DNA of 64,000 nt from Artemia franciscana (lineage: Eukaryota; Arthropoda; Branchiopoda; Anostraca; Artemiidae): NCBI RefSeq assembly GCF_032884065.1, contig NC_088880.1:23994715-24058714 (forward strand), written 5' to 3'. The position numbers and the translations under genes were made by a program. Positions 49,486 to 61,361 of the stretch are shown one piece after another (the first letter of the stretch is position 1; each line of letters opens with the position of its first letter). The notes under the pieces were generated by a model, which searched no databases, was not told the origin of the DNA, and saw only the letters and a list, made by a program, of their open reading frames with translations.

Positions 49486-50801
49486 TAGTCAAAGTTCAAA
49501 TCCCTCAAGTGGTAAGTGTTATTTGCACCTACCTGAAAATCAAATTAAAAAAGCAAAGACCAAATTGCAAAAAAAGCAGAAATTAGTTCATGTAAGATTT
49601 TGAACGTAAATTCAGCAGAAATTACAATAACTGAAATAGCCAAAACAGAAATTAAATTAATGAATTAAGACTTAGAACAAACAGAAATTCATGCAAATTA
49701 AGACAATGTTGTAACTCTCTCAAACTCTAAATTGCTTGATTGAAATTTTGTTTATGAAATTGTTCTTCTACACATTTGAATGGAATAGATCTAAAATTCA
49801 AATAGTATTGACAACAATAAGGTTTCTTTTCAATAATTATGACTAAGTGGATAACCACAGATGATTTATATTGAGACTATGTGTTGAATTAATGCACTTA
49901 ATGTATATTGCTCTTGGGGATTTTTTGTTGAAGATTTCGGCTCCTATCAAAGAAATATAGTGAGTGCTTATGTCCTCCAATTGACGTCACTACATGTTTA
50001 GAGTATGCAATCTTTGCTGTATTCTAATTTAGGATATAGCATATGACCATATTAGACCAATATGTATAGTTAACAGGCTCAAAAATTCTTGAACATTAGT
50101 TTGGTGAAAATCAAAAGACATTTTCTAAAACGTATGCCTGCTGCGTTTTGTATTTGGGTTTATTTGTAAATGGTAACTAGTCTAAGCTTTGTTTTGGAAA
50201 GGTTAAAGATCTTTACATACAAACTTCAGTGAATATTAAACACAATTTATGAAATATGTATTTAATACATTTTGATTATTTACTACAGGTTGTTTCCAGT
50301 AGTACCATAGTCCACCAGTTGTCTGAGATAAAATATAACAGGATTTGATGACCTGATTTAGGCTCTATGGTTGTTTTTCTTAACTGTAGGATTTTTTTTT
50401 TGCACCTTGAATATTACAATTTCATATATTTCTATTTTAAACACTAAACTTATTCACTTAACTGAACTAACCAAAGAGCCTCTTGAAAACAGACATAAAC
50501 TCCTTTAGCCTACACTCTTTTGTGAGGAAAAAAGGAAAAACTGGAAGTTTCAACTTGATCAATTTTTTTTTTACTTGTTGGAATCAAAAAGGGTTGGTGA
50601 TTATCTAGGTAAAACATCAGATAAAGTCTTTTAATGTCCCCTTTTAGGCTTTTTTTTGGCTTAATTATCTGCTGTAGTTTTATCAAAATAGACTTAAGTT
50701 TTAAAATATTCGTAAGGGGGTAATTACCTCCTTTCATTCTTATACAAAAAAAAATGACTTGAATGACAAAAATATTTGTATTTTTTTTTTTTTTTTTACA
50801 G
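49486..50801. other. Unassigned sequence upstream of the small-protein exon
   Basis: Mostly AT-rich. Ends with a strong 3' splice-site context: a T-run (about 50781-50797) followed by acag at 50798-50801. A minus-strand frame at 50510-50806 is Lys-rich and lies across the T-run, so it is not credible. An upstream exon is expected but not identified. Confidence 0.4.
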
Positions 50802-51060
50802 ATCAACCAAATGGTGTCAGGAAATGACTGACTATAATAAATTGCTCAATATCAAGCCAGAACCAAGTGATTACACACCATTCTATATAGCCATAGGAAT
50901 TTGTTCATTCCTCCTTGCCTTTTTATTCATTTTTAATTGCTGCATGTGCTTTTGTGTTAAGGAGTACAAAGCTTATTGGCAAGATCACCATACAGGCAAC
51001 CGTTGGATTTTGCCTCTGTTTGTTTCAACACCCAAAGATCAGCCCCCTGTAGACTTATAA
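50802..51060 (+). CDS. Small single-pass membrane protein, first cistron of a candidate dicistronic exon
   Basis: The exon starts after tttttttacag at 50801. The frame is open from the splice site (two nucleotides needed from an upstream exon, then STKWCQE), and an internal ATG at 50824 (GAAATGA, G at -3) gives a 78-residue protein. It has a short polar N-terminus (MTDYNKLLNIKPEPSDYTP), one hydrophobic segment (about residues 22-44, IAIGICSFLLAFLFIFNC), a Cys cluster at the membrane edge (CCMCFC, possible acylation) and a basic, Trp-containing tail ending in KDQPPVDL and TAA. A tiny out-of-frame upstream ORF (ATG at 50811, six codons) overlaps its start. Codon use and topology look real. No family recognised. 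Confidence 0.65.
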
Positions 51061-51122
51061 TTTTCTACTGTGAATTTTTAAAGAAGTTTTATATATTAGT
51101 TGAGACAAAAACGAAGTTGAAG

Positions 51123-51365
51123 ATGTTTCATGTCTATTGGCCTCCTGCCACTGTTCTCACTTTATTGGTTGTTTTTGTCATTGTGTTGATACTAAGATAT
51201 GGCGATCGATGGTGTAAAGCGCGTCATATAGCGTTTGCTGATACTGACTATGTTGAAGATGTTGAATCAACTACAGATGATACAGCAAGTTTGAAAACTG
51301 AAACTTTTCAGTTAAAAGAAGCAGAGTTCATTGAACAACCAAAGTCTAAAGAGTATTCTGTATAA
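51123..51365 (+). CDS. Small single-pass membrane protein, second cistron
   Basis: ATG at 51123 (GAAGATGT, A at -3) is the first ATG after the stop of the upstream cistron, 62 nt away in a different frame. The 80-residue product has a short N-terminus (MFHVYWPP), a hydrophobic segment (about residues 9-25, TVLTLLVVFVIVLIL), a basic flank (RYGDRWCKAR), then an acidic Ser/Thr/Glu-rich tail ending EQPKSKEYSV and TAA. The charge pattern predicts the tail in the cytosol. The frame is open 49 codons upstream of the ATG only by overlap with the first cistron. It could instead be an alternative-exon C-terminus, or translated by reinitiation. No family recognised. Confidence 0.6.
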   Translation: MFHVYWPPATVLTLLVVFVIVLILRYGDRWCKARHIAFADTDYVEDVESTTDDTASLKTETFQLKEAEFIEQPKSKEYSV

Positions 51366-51765
51366 GTATTCCAAGATCCACGGAGTTCACAGGCCATTAT
51401 TATTTTCTATTTCACTGAAGTTAATGTCTCTATTTTACTAAAAAAAAATTATTTTTTAGATTTTTTACCTTGGCAATATTATCAGCACTTTGATGGGTTT
51501 AAAAGTTTAGAGAATGCTTGAAAAAACAACTCTAAAAACAGTAAAACAAGAAGGTTCCCAGCTTTCCAAGGTGTAATTTTCTATTGCATTGTTATATAGT
51601 AGTCTTGTTTTGATTGTTATCTGAGGTAATGGTTGATTTGGAACATTTCCTCCAACATAACCAATAAATTTGTTAGCTTGATTAAAAAAAATTAAAAGAT
51701 GTAGAAATTTGACTATAACTTGTAATTTTCCAGCTTTTTAAAGTCAATAAATGATTTAAAATTAG
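51366..51765 (+). promoter_or_regulatory. Candidate 3' UTR with polyadenylation signals
   Basis: AATAAA hexamers occur at about 51663 and 51746 downstream of the second cistron, and no further frames intervene. The extent is inferred. Confidence 0.4.
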
Positions 51766-52150
51766 ATTTAGGTGAATAGAAAAGGGTAACAGGCTTGTGA
51801 ACAATACCGAAGGATTTAATTCTGATCATATTAACAACTCCGTCCATTTGAATTTCATATCGTACTTTTAAGTGTTTATATGTTCTTGCCTTATGTGCCT
51901 ATGTTTTTATTTGTCTTTTTAACATTCTGACTATTTTAGATTTAGCACTCTTTGAAGGAATTTGTTTTCCTTAAAGTTAGAGGCTAGATCAGCATTGTCA
52001 TGCCATAACAGATAAGGAAAAAAAATGCAATTCAAAATTTCGAGTATTTAAGTACTAAATGTATTTTGGAAACTTGACAATGGGCAGCATTACTGTGCCT
52101 AATCAAAAACACATATGTCAATTAACCCAGTCATCTGAGTAATCAGAATT
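51766..52150. other. Unassigned sequence
   Basis: AT-rich; no supported feature. Confidence 0.4.
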
Positions 52151-52990
52151 TTAGCAATACTGTTTATAGTGTATAATTAAGATATGCTTTGTTGCTAAAT
52201 TCAAATCTTTTCTAATAAGGGTTAGACCTTTCTGTTAACAAATAAGGTTAATTGACTTTTTGACTACCATCCAAAACCTAAAAAGATTTTTAGTAAAGTT
52301 GATTAATACACTCACTTAAAATATGAAAAATTTAATTTCTAGATTTGGATTATTTCTAAGTAAGGTGGCCTATGACTTTTCTGTCAATAAATAAGGTCAA
52401 TTGACACTTTGACCACCATACAAAGCCTAAAAAGATTTTAGGAAAGCCATATACTGCACTAATTTAAAATGTGGCGAGTTTAGCTGTTAAATTTGGATAG
52501 TTTCTCAACGAATACAGTTAATTGGCATCTTCCAAAGCATAAAAACATTTTAATGAAGCCAGCTACTGGCCCCACTTAGAATTTGAGAAATTTGATTATT
52601 GTATTTAAATCTTTTATAAGAATGTTATGACCTTTCTTTGAACAATTAGACCAATTGACATCAAGACTACCTGCAAAAACCTAAAAACATCATAATGAAA
52701 CCATGAATTGAAAAATTGAATACTTGTTAAAGCCTAGAAATATTTTAATAAAGTCATCTACTTTAAAATGTTAGGAATTGGATTATTATATTTGGATCAT
52801 TTCTAAGAATGGTATGACTTTTCTTTGACCAATAAGGCCAATTGACATCATGACTACCTTCTAAAACCTAAGAACATAGTAATGAAGCCATCTAAATATG
52901 AAGAATTTAATTGTTAAATTTAAATGGTTTCTAAGTACGATTTTGCTTTTCTATTCATGAATACGATGGATTGACACCTTCACATTTATA
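52151..52990. repeat. Degenerate tandem repeat, ~120-185-bp unit, about six copies
   Basis: A core like aaggtcaattgacac recurs at about 52244, 52393, 52514, 52649, 52834 and 52963, each preceded by tttctaag-like and followed by ccaaaacctaaaaaga-like words. Intervals are 121-185 bp. Unrelated to the array at 308-1037. Confidence 0.75.
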
Positions 52991-53590
52991 ATATTGAGAA
53001 AACTGAACAAATATAAAATTAAGATGCAAGCTATATGCTAGGTAAGGGTGTATGGTTCAAACGTTTTGAATTTTAAATTGAGGAGATTTTAAGTTAATCA
53101 AGACAGATTTTTCCATACTTAGGGTTTTTATTTCGCAAATAAGGTGAACAAAAAATATTTCCCCCTTAAAGATGTTTTTTTTAATCTAACAGATTTTTCT
53201 AATTGACAAATAAAAATTTGTCAATTGTGAAGTTTGTAGTTCCTTTTTCAACAGGTAGGAAAGGACTATTTGGCTAATGGTAATGCAGCTATTGGTATTG
53301 CTATAAAAAAAGGCACAAAAAACTTATTTAATTGTAGAATGCTCTTCCTATGGTCTTCTTTCCGGTAGTTGGATGTGGTATGACAGTGTTGAATTGTTTT
53401 AGAAATTATGTTTTAGAACGACTACGAAATAAATTTTTGTGTACGACGTTTGAAACTAATTAAAGTAGTGTACTAATTACTGTGGCAATCTTGTAATCTT
53501 AATTTTTAAATAAATGTATATGTATAAAATATTTTTTTTCTGTATTTTTAGGCAATTTTATGGATTTGTAGGCTACTTGTCATTATTTTG

Positions 53591-53593
<3 letters not shown>
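52991..53593. other. Unassigned sequence before a poly(A) run
   Basis: AT-rich, no open frame. AATAAA near 53511 lies ~85 bp upstream of the poly(A) tract, which would fit a retroposed transcript, but no coding relic is seen. Confidence 0.4.

Positions 53594-53664
<71 letters not shown>
53594..53664 (+). repeat. Poly(A) tract, 71 bp
   Basis: Uninterrupted A run. Either the tail of a retroposed sequence on the plus strand or simple-repeat expansion; length is likely unreliable in assembly. Confidence 0.9.
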
Positions 53665-53668
<4 letters not shown>

Positions 53669-55122
53669 GGTTGAGTTTAGCAAGGTTCAAGATTCAAACT
53701 CAAAATGCAAATAAATTACCCAAGGTTGAGAGTAGGCGTTAGTCTTGGTAAATTTTCTTTCATTTCATCACATATATTTGTTAAAACCTCCCACAAATTA
53801 TATATTTTAGTAAATTACTGTTTTACAGAAAACACAATTAAGATTGAAAGTCTGCAGCATGTTTATGTCGTAAAACCTACCGGAAATACAACTTATGGGT
53901 TGTTCTGATCTGCCTCCATTTAGCTATTTTTAGACCCCTCCCCCTCACGAAATCCGAAATTTCCCTTAATTTCTAGGTATTTTTCCTTTAAGTAATTGAA
54001 TTTTGTTATTATGGTTCCCCTTCTCACTGAAAAACTGTATATATAATTGCCTGTGCCGGTGAGAACCTGTAACATGAAATGCCTATTAAGATTTCGCTGG
54101 ATATGAGGTGTGTTGGATTGGCCACAGGCCTACTTTGTCAAGATCTTGTTTTTAAGTATTATGGTCTTTATTGCAGTCAAAGTTTTTAGTTTAAGGTTTT
54201 AAATTTTTAACTAGTTTAAATTTTTAATTAGTTTAATAATTATTGGTTTTTGGAGGCTGTGTCATAAAATCAGTTAGTGCATTTAATACTGCAAATTATA
54301 ATAAAACAAGATTAAAAATATAAGAAATTATTGCAATAAACTGAAAAAATCTCAATATTTAATAGGAGGCCTTAAGGCCAAAAGGACCCCCTGCGCACCT
54401 GTCTGGTCGTAATTGTTTATTTTCTTTATTATGGTCAGAGGAGGCCAAATTTCCAACAAAATATCCTTCGTTTTAGCTTCCTTATTAAATGCGTCAATAT
54501 TTCTTGTTGGGCAATTTTTGGGGGACTATCTGCGACAACAAGTGTTGATGCTCCTCAATGAGAAGAACCAGTAATGAATATTGTCACTTTTTGATTGTGT
54601 ACTTTCTTTGAATCTCAATATTTAAACTTCGCTTAATAATTCACCGTATTCTACTCGTTGGTTCTTTATCACGGTTGTGACAATTGTGATAGACGTAATC
54701 TTTTCAAACATGCTATATGAACTTTTTAAAGGTTAGATAATCTTATAGGAAAAATAGTACGGGAGTTTGGCACCAATTGGAGGAGTCGGTATTTGCCCCT
54801 CCCTAGATTTTGATAAATATCTATAGAAAATACCCTTTTTGGCATTTTCATTGAAAAAAGAAAAAAAATACAAATTACTGCCCTCTCATATACACAGATA
54901 GGCTCGCTCCTTCTCCATCCCAATTTATTCAAAACCTCCCTTTTTACACCCTTTCACTAAATTTCAGTTTCCCTTAAATGTTTCCCTACGATATTCTTCC
55001 ACCCCATTCGAGGACAACCTGTTTTTCGTTTGCCCCTAGATGGTTAGCCAACCTATCTGCACATTAACCTAAATCAAAAGTAATCTATTATCAAATATTT
55101 TCTACAAATACCTTTCGTCAGA
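53665..55122. other. Unassigned sequence
   Basis: A 67-codon plus frame at 53705-53908 and a minus frame at 54726-54932 show no motif. A ttaactagtttaaatttttaattagtttaa local duplication occurs near 54210-54235. The last ~60 bp (55065-55122) resemble 62780-62830. Confidence 0.4.
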
Positions 55123-55694
55123 TTAAGGCCGTGATTAAGTGAACTGATGGAACTCGAAAATTCCATGTTAAAATTGAAAATTTAAAAGTGCTCAAGTATT
55201 CATTGGCGGAAGATACCGCTTTTAATATCAGGCCGTAGCTTCTTGAAGATGCTACAAAATGTTTACTAGGATTTTTCTCTATTTCCTCTGATTGCTTAGA
55301 AATCTTAGAAAATGTCTAGCTCTTTTTCACAAGTGTACTCTACGAAGGATATTGCTTTTAGCACAAAATCGGTACTATCATGAGCAGAAGATAATAATCT
55401 GTAAGATGATTGCAGCCATTTTTCGATTTATTTTCCTGTTTTCGAACAGTCCCATAAAATATTTTCAGCTATCTGAAATTTTTACAAGTTTTTTGCCAGA
55501 AAGAATCGTTTCGGATCGCCCGAGAGACCAAATTGACAAGCTGGTATAATTAACCTGCTATTTCTGCCAATGAATAAGTGCTATTTGAAGGGATTTCGAC
55601 AATCGACGGTCTCTAGAGAATTTTGAGACAGAAGGCTACCCTAACTTCAATTTAGAACCTCGATGTTTTCAAGTTCACTTAATCACGGCCTTAA
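55123..55694. mobile_element. MITE with 18-bp perfect inverted ends and TTAA target duplication
   Basis: TTAA at 55123-55126, then GGCCGTGATTAAGTGAAC (55127-55144); the exact inverse GTTCACTTAATCACGGCC (55673-55690) is followed by TTAA (55691-55694). The 564-bp element has no transposase. TTAA duplication is the signature of piggyBac-type transposons, so it was probably mobilised by such an enzyme encoded elsewhere. The 85-codon frame inside (55292-55549) shows no motif. A related sequence near 62780-62900 looks like the unoccupied site. Confidence 0.88.
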
Positions 55695-55899
55695 GCATAC
55701 AGAGAGTGAGACACTGTTCCAAGCTTCAATGTTCTCTAATTTGCAAAACATTTGCCTTTATTATTCACTTTGATTGGTGGATAACCAAGTATATTTGGTT
55801 ATTTCACTCACAGAACCTAGTATATTTTAACTCTAGAACTTGAAATCTGGTTTGAGCAACACTACTTATCATATATTTCTTAATATTTTTATATATAAT

Positions 55900-55931
<32 letters not shown>
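55695..55931. other. Flank of the MITE, then (AT)-rich
   Basis: 55730-55800 resembles 62860-62930 (attcactttgattggtggat versus attcttcactccgattggtt). Ends in (AT)n at about 55890-55932. Confidence 0.5.
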
Positions 55932-55934
<3 letters not shown>

Positions 55935-55939
55935 TAATA

Positions 55940-56390
<451 letters not shown>

Positions 56391-56713
56391 GTTTTCTTTT
56401 TAGTTTTTTTGTCCCGGTCGTCATTTATATCCCCCTGTTTCCCCCGGTGTCCCCGTTGTAGTTGTGTCCCTGTGTCCCGGTCGTCATTTATATTCCCTGT
56501 GTCCCGGTCGTCATTTGTATCCCGGTGTACCGGTCTGTATATACATTCGTTTTTTAGTTTTGTTTTTCTCCTTTATTTTTTTCCTTTTTTTTTCTTTTTT
56601 AGTTTATTTAGATTTTTAGATTTTTTAGTTTTTTTATTAGTTTTTAGTTTTTTTTCCTTTTTAGTTTTTTTGTAGTTTTTACCTTCTTTTTAGTTTTGTT
56701 AGTTTTTTTTTTT
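56391..56713. repeat. Minisatellite followed by T-rich tract
   Basis: gtcccggtcgtcatttatat units to ~56535, the bridge word gtctgtatatacattcg, then tttttagttttt-type sequence. Confidence 0.85.
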
Positions 56714-58410
56714 ACTTATGTCCTGGTCGTCATTTATACTCCCTGTGTCCCGGTGCTTTGTTGATTGCTAATCGAACATTCTTTTTGTCCTGGTCGCTTT
56801 CTCTTTGAGTGTCGTCATTTATTTTTTTCTTTTTTAGTTCTTTTAGTTTTTACCTTTTTTAGTTTTTTTTAGTTTTTAGATGAAAATTTTTTTTAGTTTT
56901 TTCCTTTTTTTCTTTTTAGTTTTTTATTGGTTTTTACCTTTATTTTAGCTTATTTTTCAGTTTTTTCCTTTTTTTTATTTTTTTTTTATTTTTTATTTTT
57001 TTTAGTTTTTTACCTTCTTTTAGTTTTTTAGTTTTTTTAGTTTTTTTAGTTTTTTAGCTTTTTTACTTTTTTTTATTAGTTTTTAGTTTTTTTGTAGTTT
57101 TTGCCTTTTTTTAGTTTTTTCAGTTTTTTTTTAGTTTTTTATTGGTTTTTACCTTTATTTTAGCTTATTTTTCAGTTTTTTCCTTTTTTTTAGTTTTTCT
57201 TAGTTTTTAGTTTTTTTAGTTTTTTACCTTTTTTTAGTTTTTTTAGTTTTTTTTAGTTTTTTAGCTTTTTTATTTTTTTTATTAGTTTTTAGTTTTTTTT
57301 GTAGTTTTTGCCTTTTTTTTAGTTTTTTTAGTTTTTTAGCTTTTTTATTAGTTTTTAGTTTTTTTTTGTAGTTTTTGCCTTTTTTAGTTTTTTTAGTTTT
57401 TTAGCTTTTTTATTTTTTTTATTAGTTTTTAGTTTTTTTTGTAGTTTTTGCCTTTTTTTAGTTTTTTCAGTTTTGACGTCACCTGATCCAGTTTTTTCAG
57501 GTGACGTCACCTGATCCACGATCCACAGATCCACAGACAACTTATTTTTATATATATATAGATAGTTTTTTTTTACTTATGTCCTGGTCGTCATTTATAC
57601 TCCCTGTGTCCCGGTGCTTTGTTGATTGCTAATCGAACATTCCTTTTGTCCTGGTCGCTTTCTCTTTGAGTGTCGTCATTCATTTTTTTCTTTTTTAGTT
57701 CTTTTAGTTTTTACCTTTTTTAGTTTTTTTTAGTTTTTTAGATGAAAATTTTTTTTAGTTTTTTCCTTTTTTTCTTTTTAGTTTTTATTGGTTTTTACCT
57801 TTATTTTAGCTTATTTTTCAGTTTTTTCCTTTTTTTTAGTTTTTTTTTATTTTTTATCTTTTTTAGTTTTTTACCTTTTTTTAGTTTTTTTAGTTTTTTA
57901 GCTTTTTTACTTTTTTTATCAGTTTTTAGTTTTTTTTGTAGTTTTTGCCTTTTTTTAGTTTTTTCAGTTTTTTTTTTAGTTTTTTATTGGTTTTTACCTT
58001 TATTTTAGCTTATTTTTCAGTTTTTTCCTTTTTTTTTAGTTTTTTTTAGTTTTTAGTTTTTTTTAGTTTTTTACCTTTTTTTTAGTTTTTTTTAGGTTTT
58101 TTAGTTTTTTAGCTTTTTTATTTTTTTTATTAGTTTTTAGTTTTTTTTTGTAGTTGTTGCCTTTTTTTAGTTTTTTTAGTTTTTTAGCTTTTTTATTAGT
58201 TTTTAGTTTTTTTTCTAGTTTTTGCCTTTTTTTAGTTTTTTTAGTTTTTTAGCTTTTTTATTTTTTTTATTAGTTTTTAGTTTTTTTTGTAGTTTTTGCC
58301 TTTTTTTAGTTTTTTCAGTTTTGACGTCACCTGATCCAGTTTTTTCAGGTGACGTCACCTGATCCATCCACAGATCCACAGACAACTTATTTTTATATAT
58401 ATAGATATAT
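56714..58410 (-). repeat. 861-bp tandem duplication containing Helitron 5' ends
   Basis: Two copies, 56714-57574 and 57575 to about 58410, each start acttatgtcctggtcgtcat, pass through minisatellite remnants and a long T-rich tract, and end with gacgtcacctgatccag, a second tgacgtcacctgatcc and acagacaacttattt. In the minus sense that end is a Helitron 5' terminus close to that of the reference copy at 26440-26501. Differences are small indels, so the duplication is recent. Confidence 0.88.
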
Positions 58411-59660
58411 TTTATATATGTAAAAATAAGTTGTATGTATGTCCGTTACACTATCTTCTATAAAAAAAGAAAAAAAACTGAAAAAAATAAAAAAATAAAA
58501 GAAAACTAAAAAAGGAAATAAACTAAAAAAAAAAAAAAACTAAACACTTACAAGCAGTACATTGGCTTTGATGCTCTCTTTCGAATTCGAAGGATGTGAG
58601 TTCAAGTCACTTTGCGGTAATCTGTATCTATCCATCTGTATATATAAAAATTTACTGTCTGTCTTTCTGTCTGTCTGTATTCTACCAAACAAATAATAAA
58701 ATAAATGAAAAAAAAGAAAAAACTAAGAAAAAAAGAAAAAAAACTAAACAAAGATAAACCAAAAAAGAAAAAAAAGAAATAAGAACATAAAAAAGTAAAA
58801 AAAGGAAAAAAGCTAAAAAAAAAACTAGAAAAAGAAAAGAAAAACTAAATCTACTAACCAAAAAAAAAAACTACCTGTCTATCTATCTATATATAAAAAA
58901 TGTAGTGTCTGTCCGGCCGTCTGTTACACTATCTTTACCCTTACACCGTTACACGTTATTATCGTTATAAAAGGAAAAAAAGAAAAAAAGAAAAAAACGA
59001 AAAAACTGAAAAAGCTAAAAAAGTATAAAGAAGAAAAAAACTAAAAAACAAAAAATAACTGAAAAAAAAATAGAAAAAACTAAAAAAGAAAAAAACTAAA
59101 AAAAGAAAAAGAAAAAAACTAAAAAAGAAAAAACTAAAAAAAGAAAAACCATGAAAGGAGAAAAAACTAAAAAATAAAGAAGAAAAAGAAAACTAAAAAA
59201 GAAGAAAAAATTAAAAAAACTTTAAAAGGTAAAAAACTAAAAAAATAAAAAACTAAGAAAAGAGGAAAAAACTAAAAAAGAATACAAATTACAAAAAGAA
59301 GAAACTAAAAAAAAATAAAAAAGAAAAACTAAATTAACAGGAAAACTGAAAAAACATCAAAAATCTAAAAAAAGAAAAAACTAAAAAAACCAAAAAACCA
59401 AAAAACTAAAGAAAGAAAAAAACTAAAAAGAAAAAAACTATAAAAGAAAAAAACTAAAAAATAAAAAAGACAAAAACTAAAGAAAAAGAAAGAAAAAACA
59501 AAAAAAAAGCAAAAATTAAAAAAGAAAAAACGAAAAAAGAAAAAAATGAAAAAACTTAAAAAAGGAAAACTAAAAAAAAAACTGAAAAAAAGAAAAAATA
59601 AAAAGGAAAAAAGAAAAAAGTAAGCACAATGGCAATCATTTAAAAAACTAAAAAAAGAGG
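58411..59660. repeat. A-rich low-complexity tract with further Helitron-like 5' ends
   Basis: aaaaactaaaaaagaaaaaa-type sequence is interrupted by starts such as tatatgtaaaaataagttgt (58420), tctgtatatataaaaattta + ctgtctgtc (58635) and tctatatataaaaaatgtag + tgtctgtcc (58885). These resemble 5' ends of additional Helitron families. At 58560-58625 a tRNA-like patch (gtgagttcaagtcac with a plausible T arm) is embedded. Confidence 0.65.
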
Positions 59661-60000
59661 TTTCAGTTCTTTTTCATTTTGTCTACCATTCTATCTTAAT
59701 CAAGTATTCAATAATACTTTTTTTTTGAATAATAAGTATTCAAAAAATTGAGGCTCTTCCAATTTTATCAAATTGTTTAAAATGTAAAAAACTGGTAATT
59801 GCACAAATATTTCAATATATTTTGACAATGGATTAAAGTAATTCGAAAACCTTAAAACAGAAACCCAAAAGTTTGAGGTTTATTAGAAATTGTTGAGCTT
59901 TAGAATGCTAGGCACTCAAAGTGTCAATTAATGTCAAAAAGAAATTATCCTAGAATGTTACCAAAAATTGAACACCAGGACGAAACACTGGAGCAACGCA
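59661..60000. other. Unassigned AT-rich sequence
   Basis: No frames or repeat blocks recognised. Confidence 0.4.
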
Positions 60001-60094
60001 AAACGCAAGAAGCAATGGGAATGTGTTGCGCCTCAGGAAAAGTTAAACTTCCTCAACTGGCTGCACCACCAGAGCTATTGAAGACTTTATGACG
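60001..60094 (+). pseudogene. Helitron Rep N-terminal fragment
   Basis: Encodes MGMCCASGKVKLPQLAAPPE and then LLKTL before TGA. It corresponds to MGMRCASGKVKLP and onward in the reference copy (near 25870-25810) with several substitutions, so it derives from a diverged sister. It is fused directly to minisatellite units at ~60095. Confidence 0.8.
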
Positions 60095-60484
60095 TTACAG
60101 ACGGAGACACCGGGACACAAAGAATATAAATGACGACCGGACGTTACAGACTGGGACACAAGGAATAAAAATGACGACCTGGACACTAAAAGAGAAATTA
60201 CAGACCGGGACACAGGGAATATAAATGACGACCGGGCACAGGGGGGATATATAAATGACGACGGGGACACAGGGAATATTCGATTAGCAATCACCATCAA
60301 CAAAGCTCAGGGGCAATCATTAGAAAAATGTGGTATAGATCTGAATACGGATTGTTTTCCCATGGACAATTATATGTTGCATGTTCAAGAGTCGGTAAAC
60401 CTGACAATCTATTTATATGCACAGACAACGGGACAGCGAAGAATGTTGTATATTCGCAAGTTTTACGTAGTTAAAAACATATAC

Positions 60485-60563
<79 letters not shown>

Positions 60564-60686
60564 CAGGTGGGACACAGGGACACAACTACAATGGCAGGTA
60601 ATGACTTACGCGCGCGAGGGGGCTTGGCGAGCCACACCATACCAACTAGGTGTTGGTGTGGCTCGAAGCGCCACACCAACTGCTAG
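60095..60686 (+). mobile_element. Non-autonomous Helitron derivative
   Basis: Minisatellite 60095-60270, shared junction cgattagcaatcaccatcaa (60281), helicase tail 60300-60475 (here without the TGA: aaaaatgtggtatagatctg), (AT)n ~60484-60560, terminal segment, and a hairpin variant (gttggtgtggc ... gccacaccaac) ending in CTAG at 60683-60686 followed by T. The hairpin arms changed together, keeping the pairing. Confidence 0.88.
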
Positions 60687-60960
60687 TATATATATGTACA
60701 TATAATATATATCTTAATAATTTCTTTTGCTTAGAAATATGATAAATATTGTACTTACTGCGAATATTAACTCTTAAGGGTAAAAACTTTTTTTTATAAA
60801 CTTTTTACCTAATTTTGAATTCAAAATTCAAAATTATTGATAAATATTGATAAATATTGTATTATATGATAAATATTGTACTTACTGCAAATATTAACTC
60901 TTAAGGGTAAAAACTTTTTTTTATAAACTTTTTACCTAATTTTGAATTCATTTCATATTT
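60687..60960. repeat. 127-bp direct tandem duplication
   Basis: gataaatattgtacttactg at 60741 and 60868 start near-identical units containing actcttaagggtaaaaactt and tttacctaattttgaattca, with one visible base difference. Confidence 0.85.
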
Positions 60961-61361
60961 TTTTCATATTTTGAATACATACAAAAGTAATGCCAATTCC
61001 TTCACAGTTGCTGAAGTTTTCCTTCTTTATCAATAACGAGGGAAGTTAATAATTAATTACAGTCAGATAAAAAGGAAATATATATTTTTCAATCACTTCA
61101 GAAATAGCTGAAATATCTCGAAGTGCATATATCTGAAACATACTGAAATATCTCGAACAAATTAATGCTGATAAACATTGAATTTCGGTTACTGCGAGAT
61201 TTCTGTACCTTGAAGGTCATGAAACGGACTGAGTGTTAGCGTGCTATAGAAGCCATAAAATGCTAATTTAAACTATCCCTGTCCATCTTTTCTTTCGGTT
61301 GGTATTAGACGAGCTACTTTTGATTTACTACTGAAGCTACTGAAGCTTAATTTTTATATTT
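60961..61361. other. Unassigned sequence
   Basis: Short local repeat of tgaaatatctcgaa at 61108 and 61143; otherwise no feature. Confidence 0.4.
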
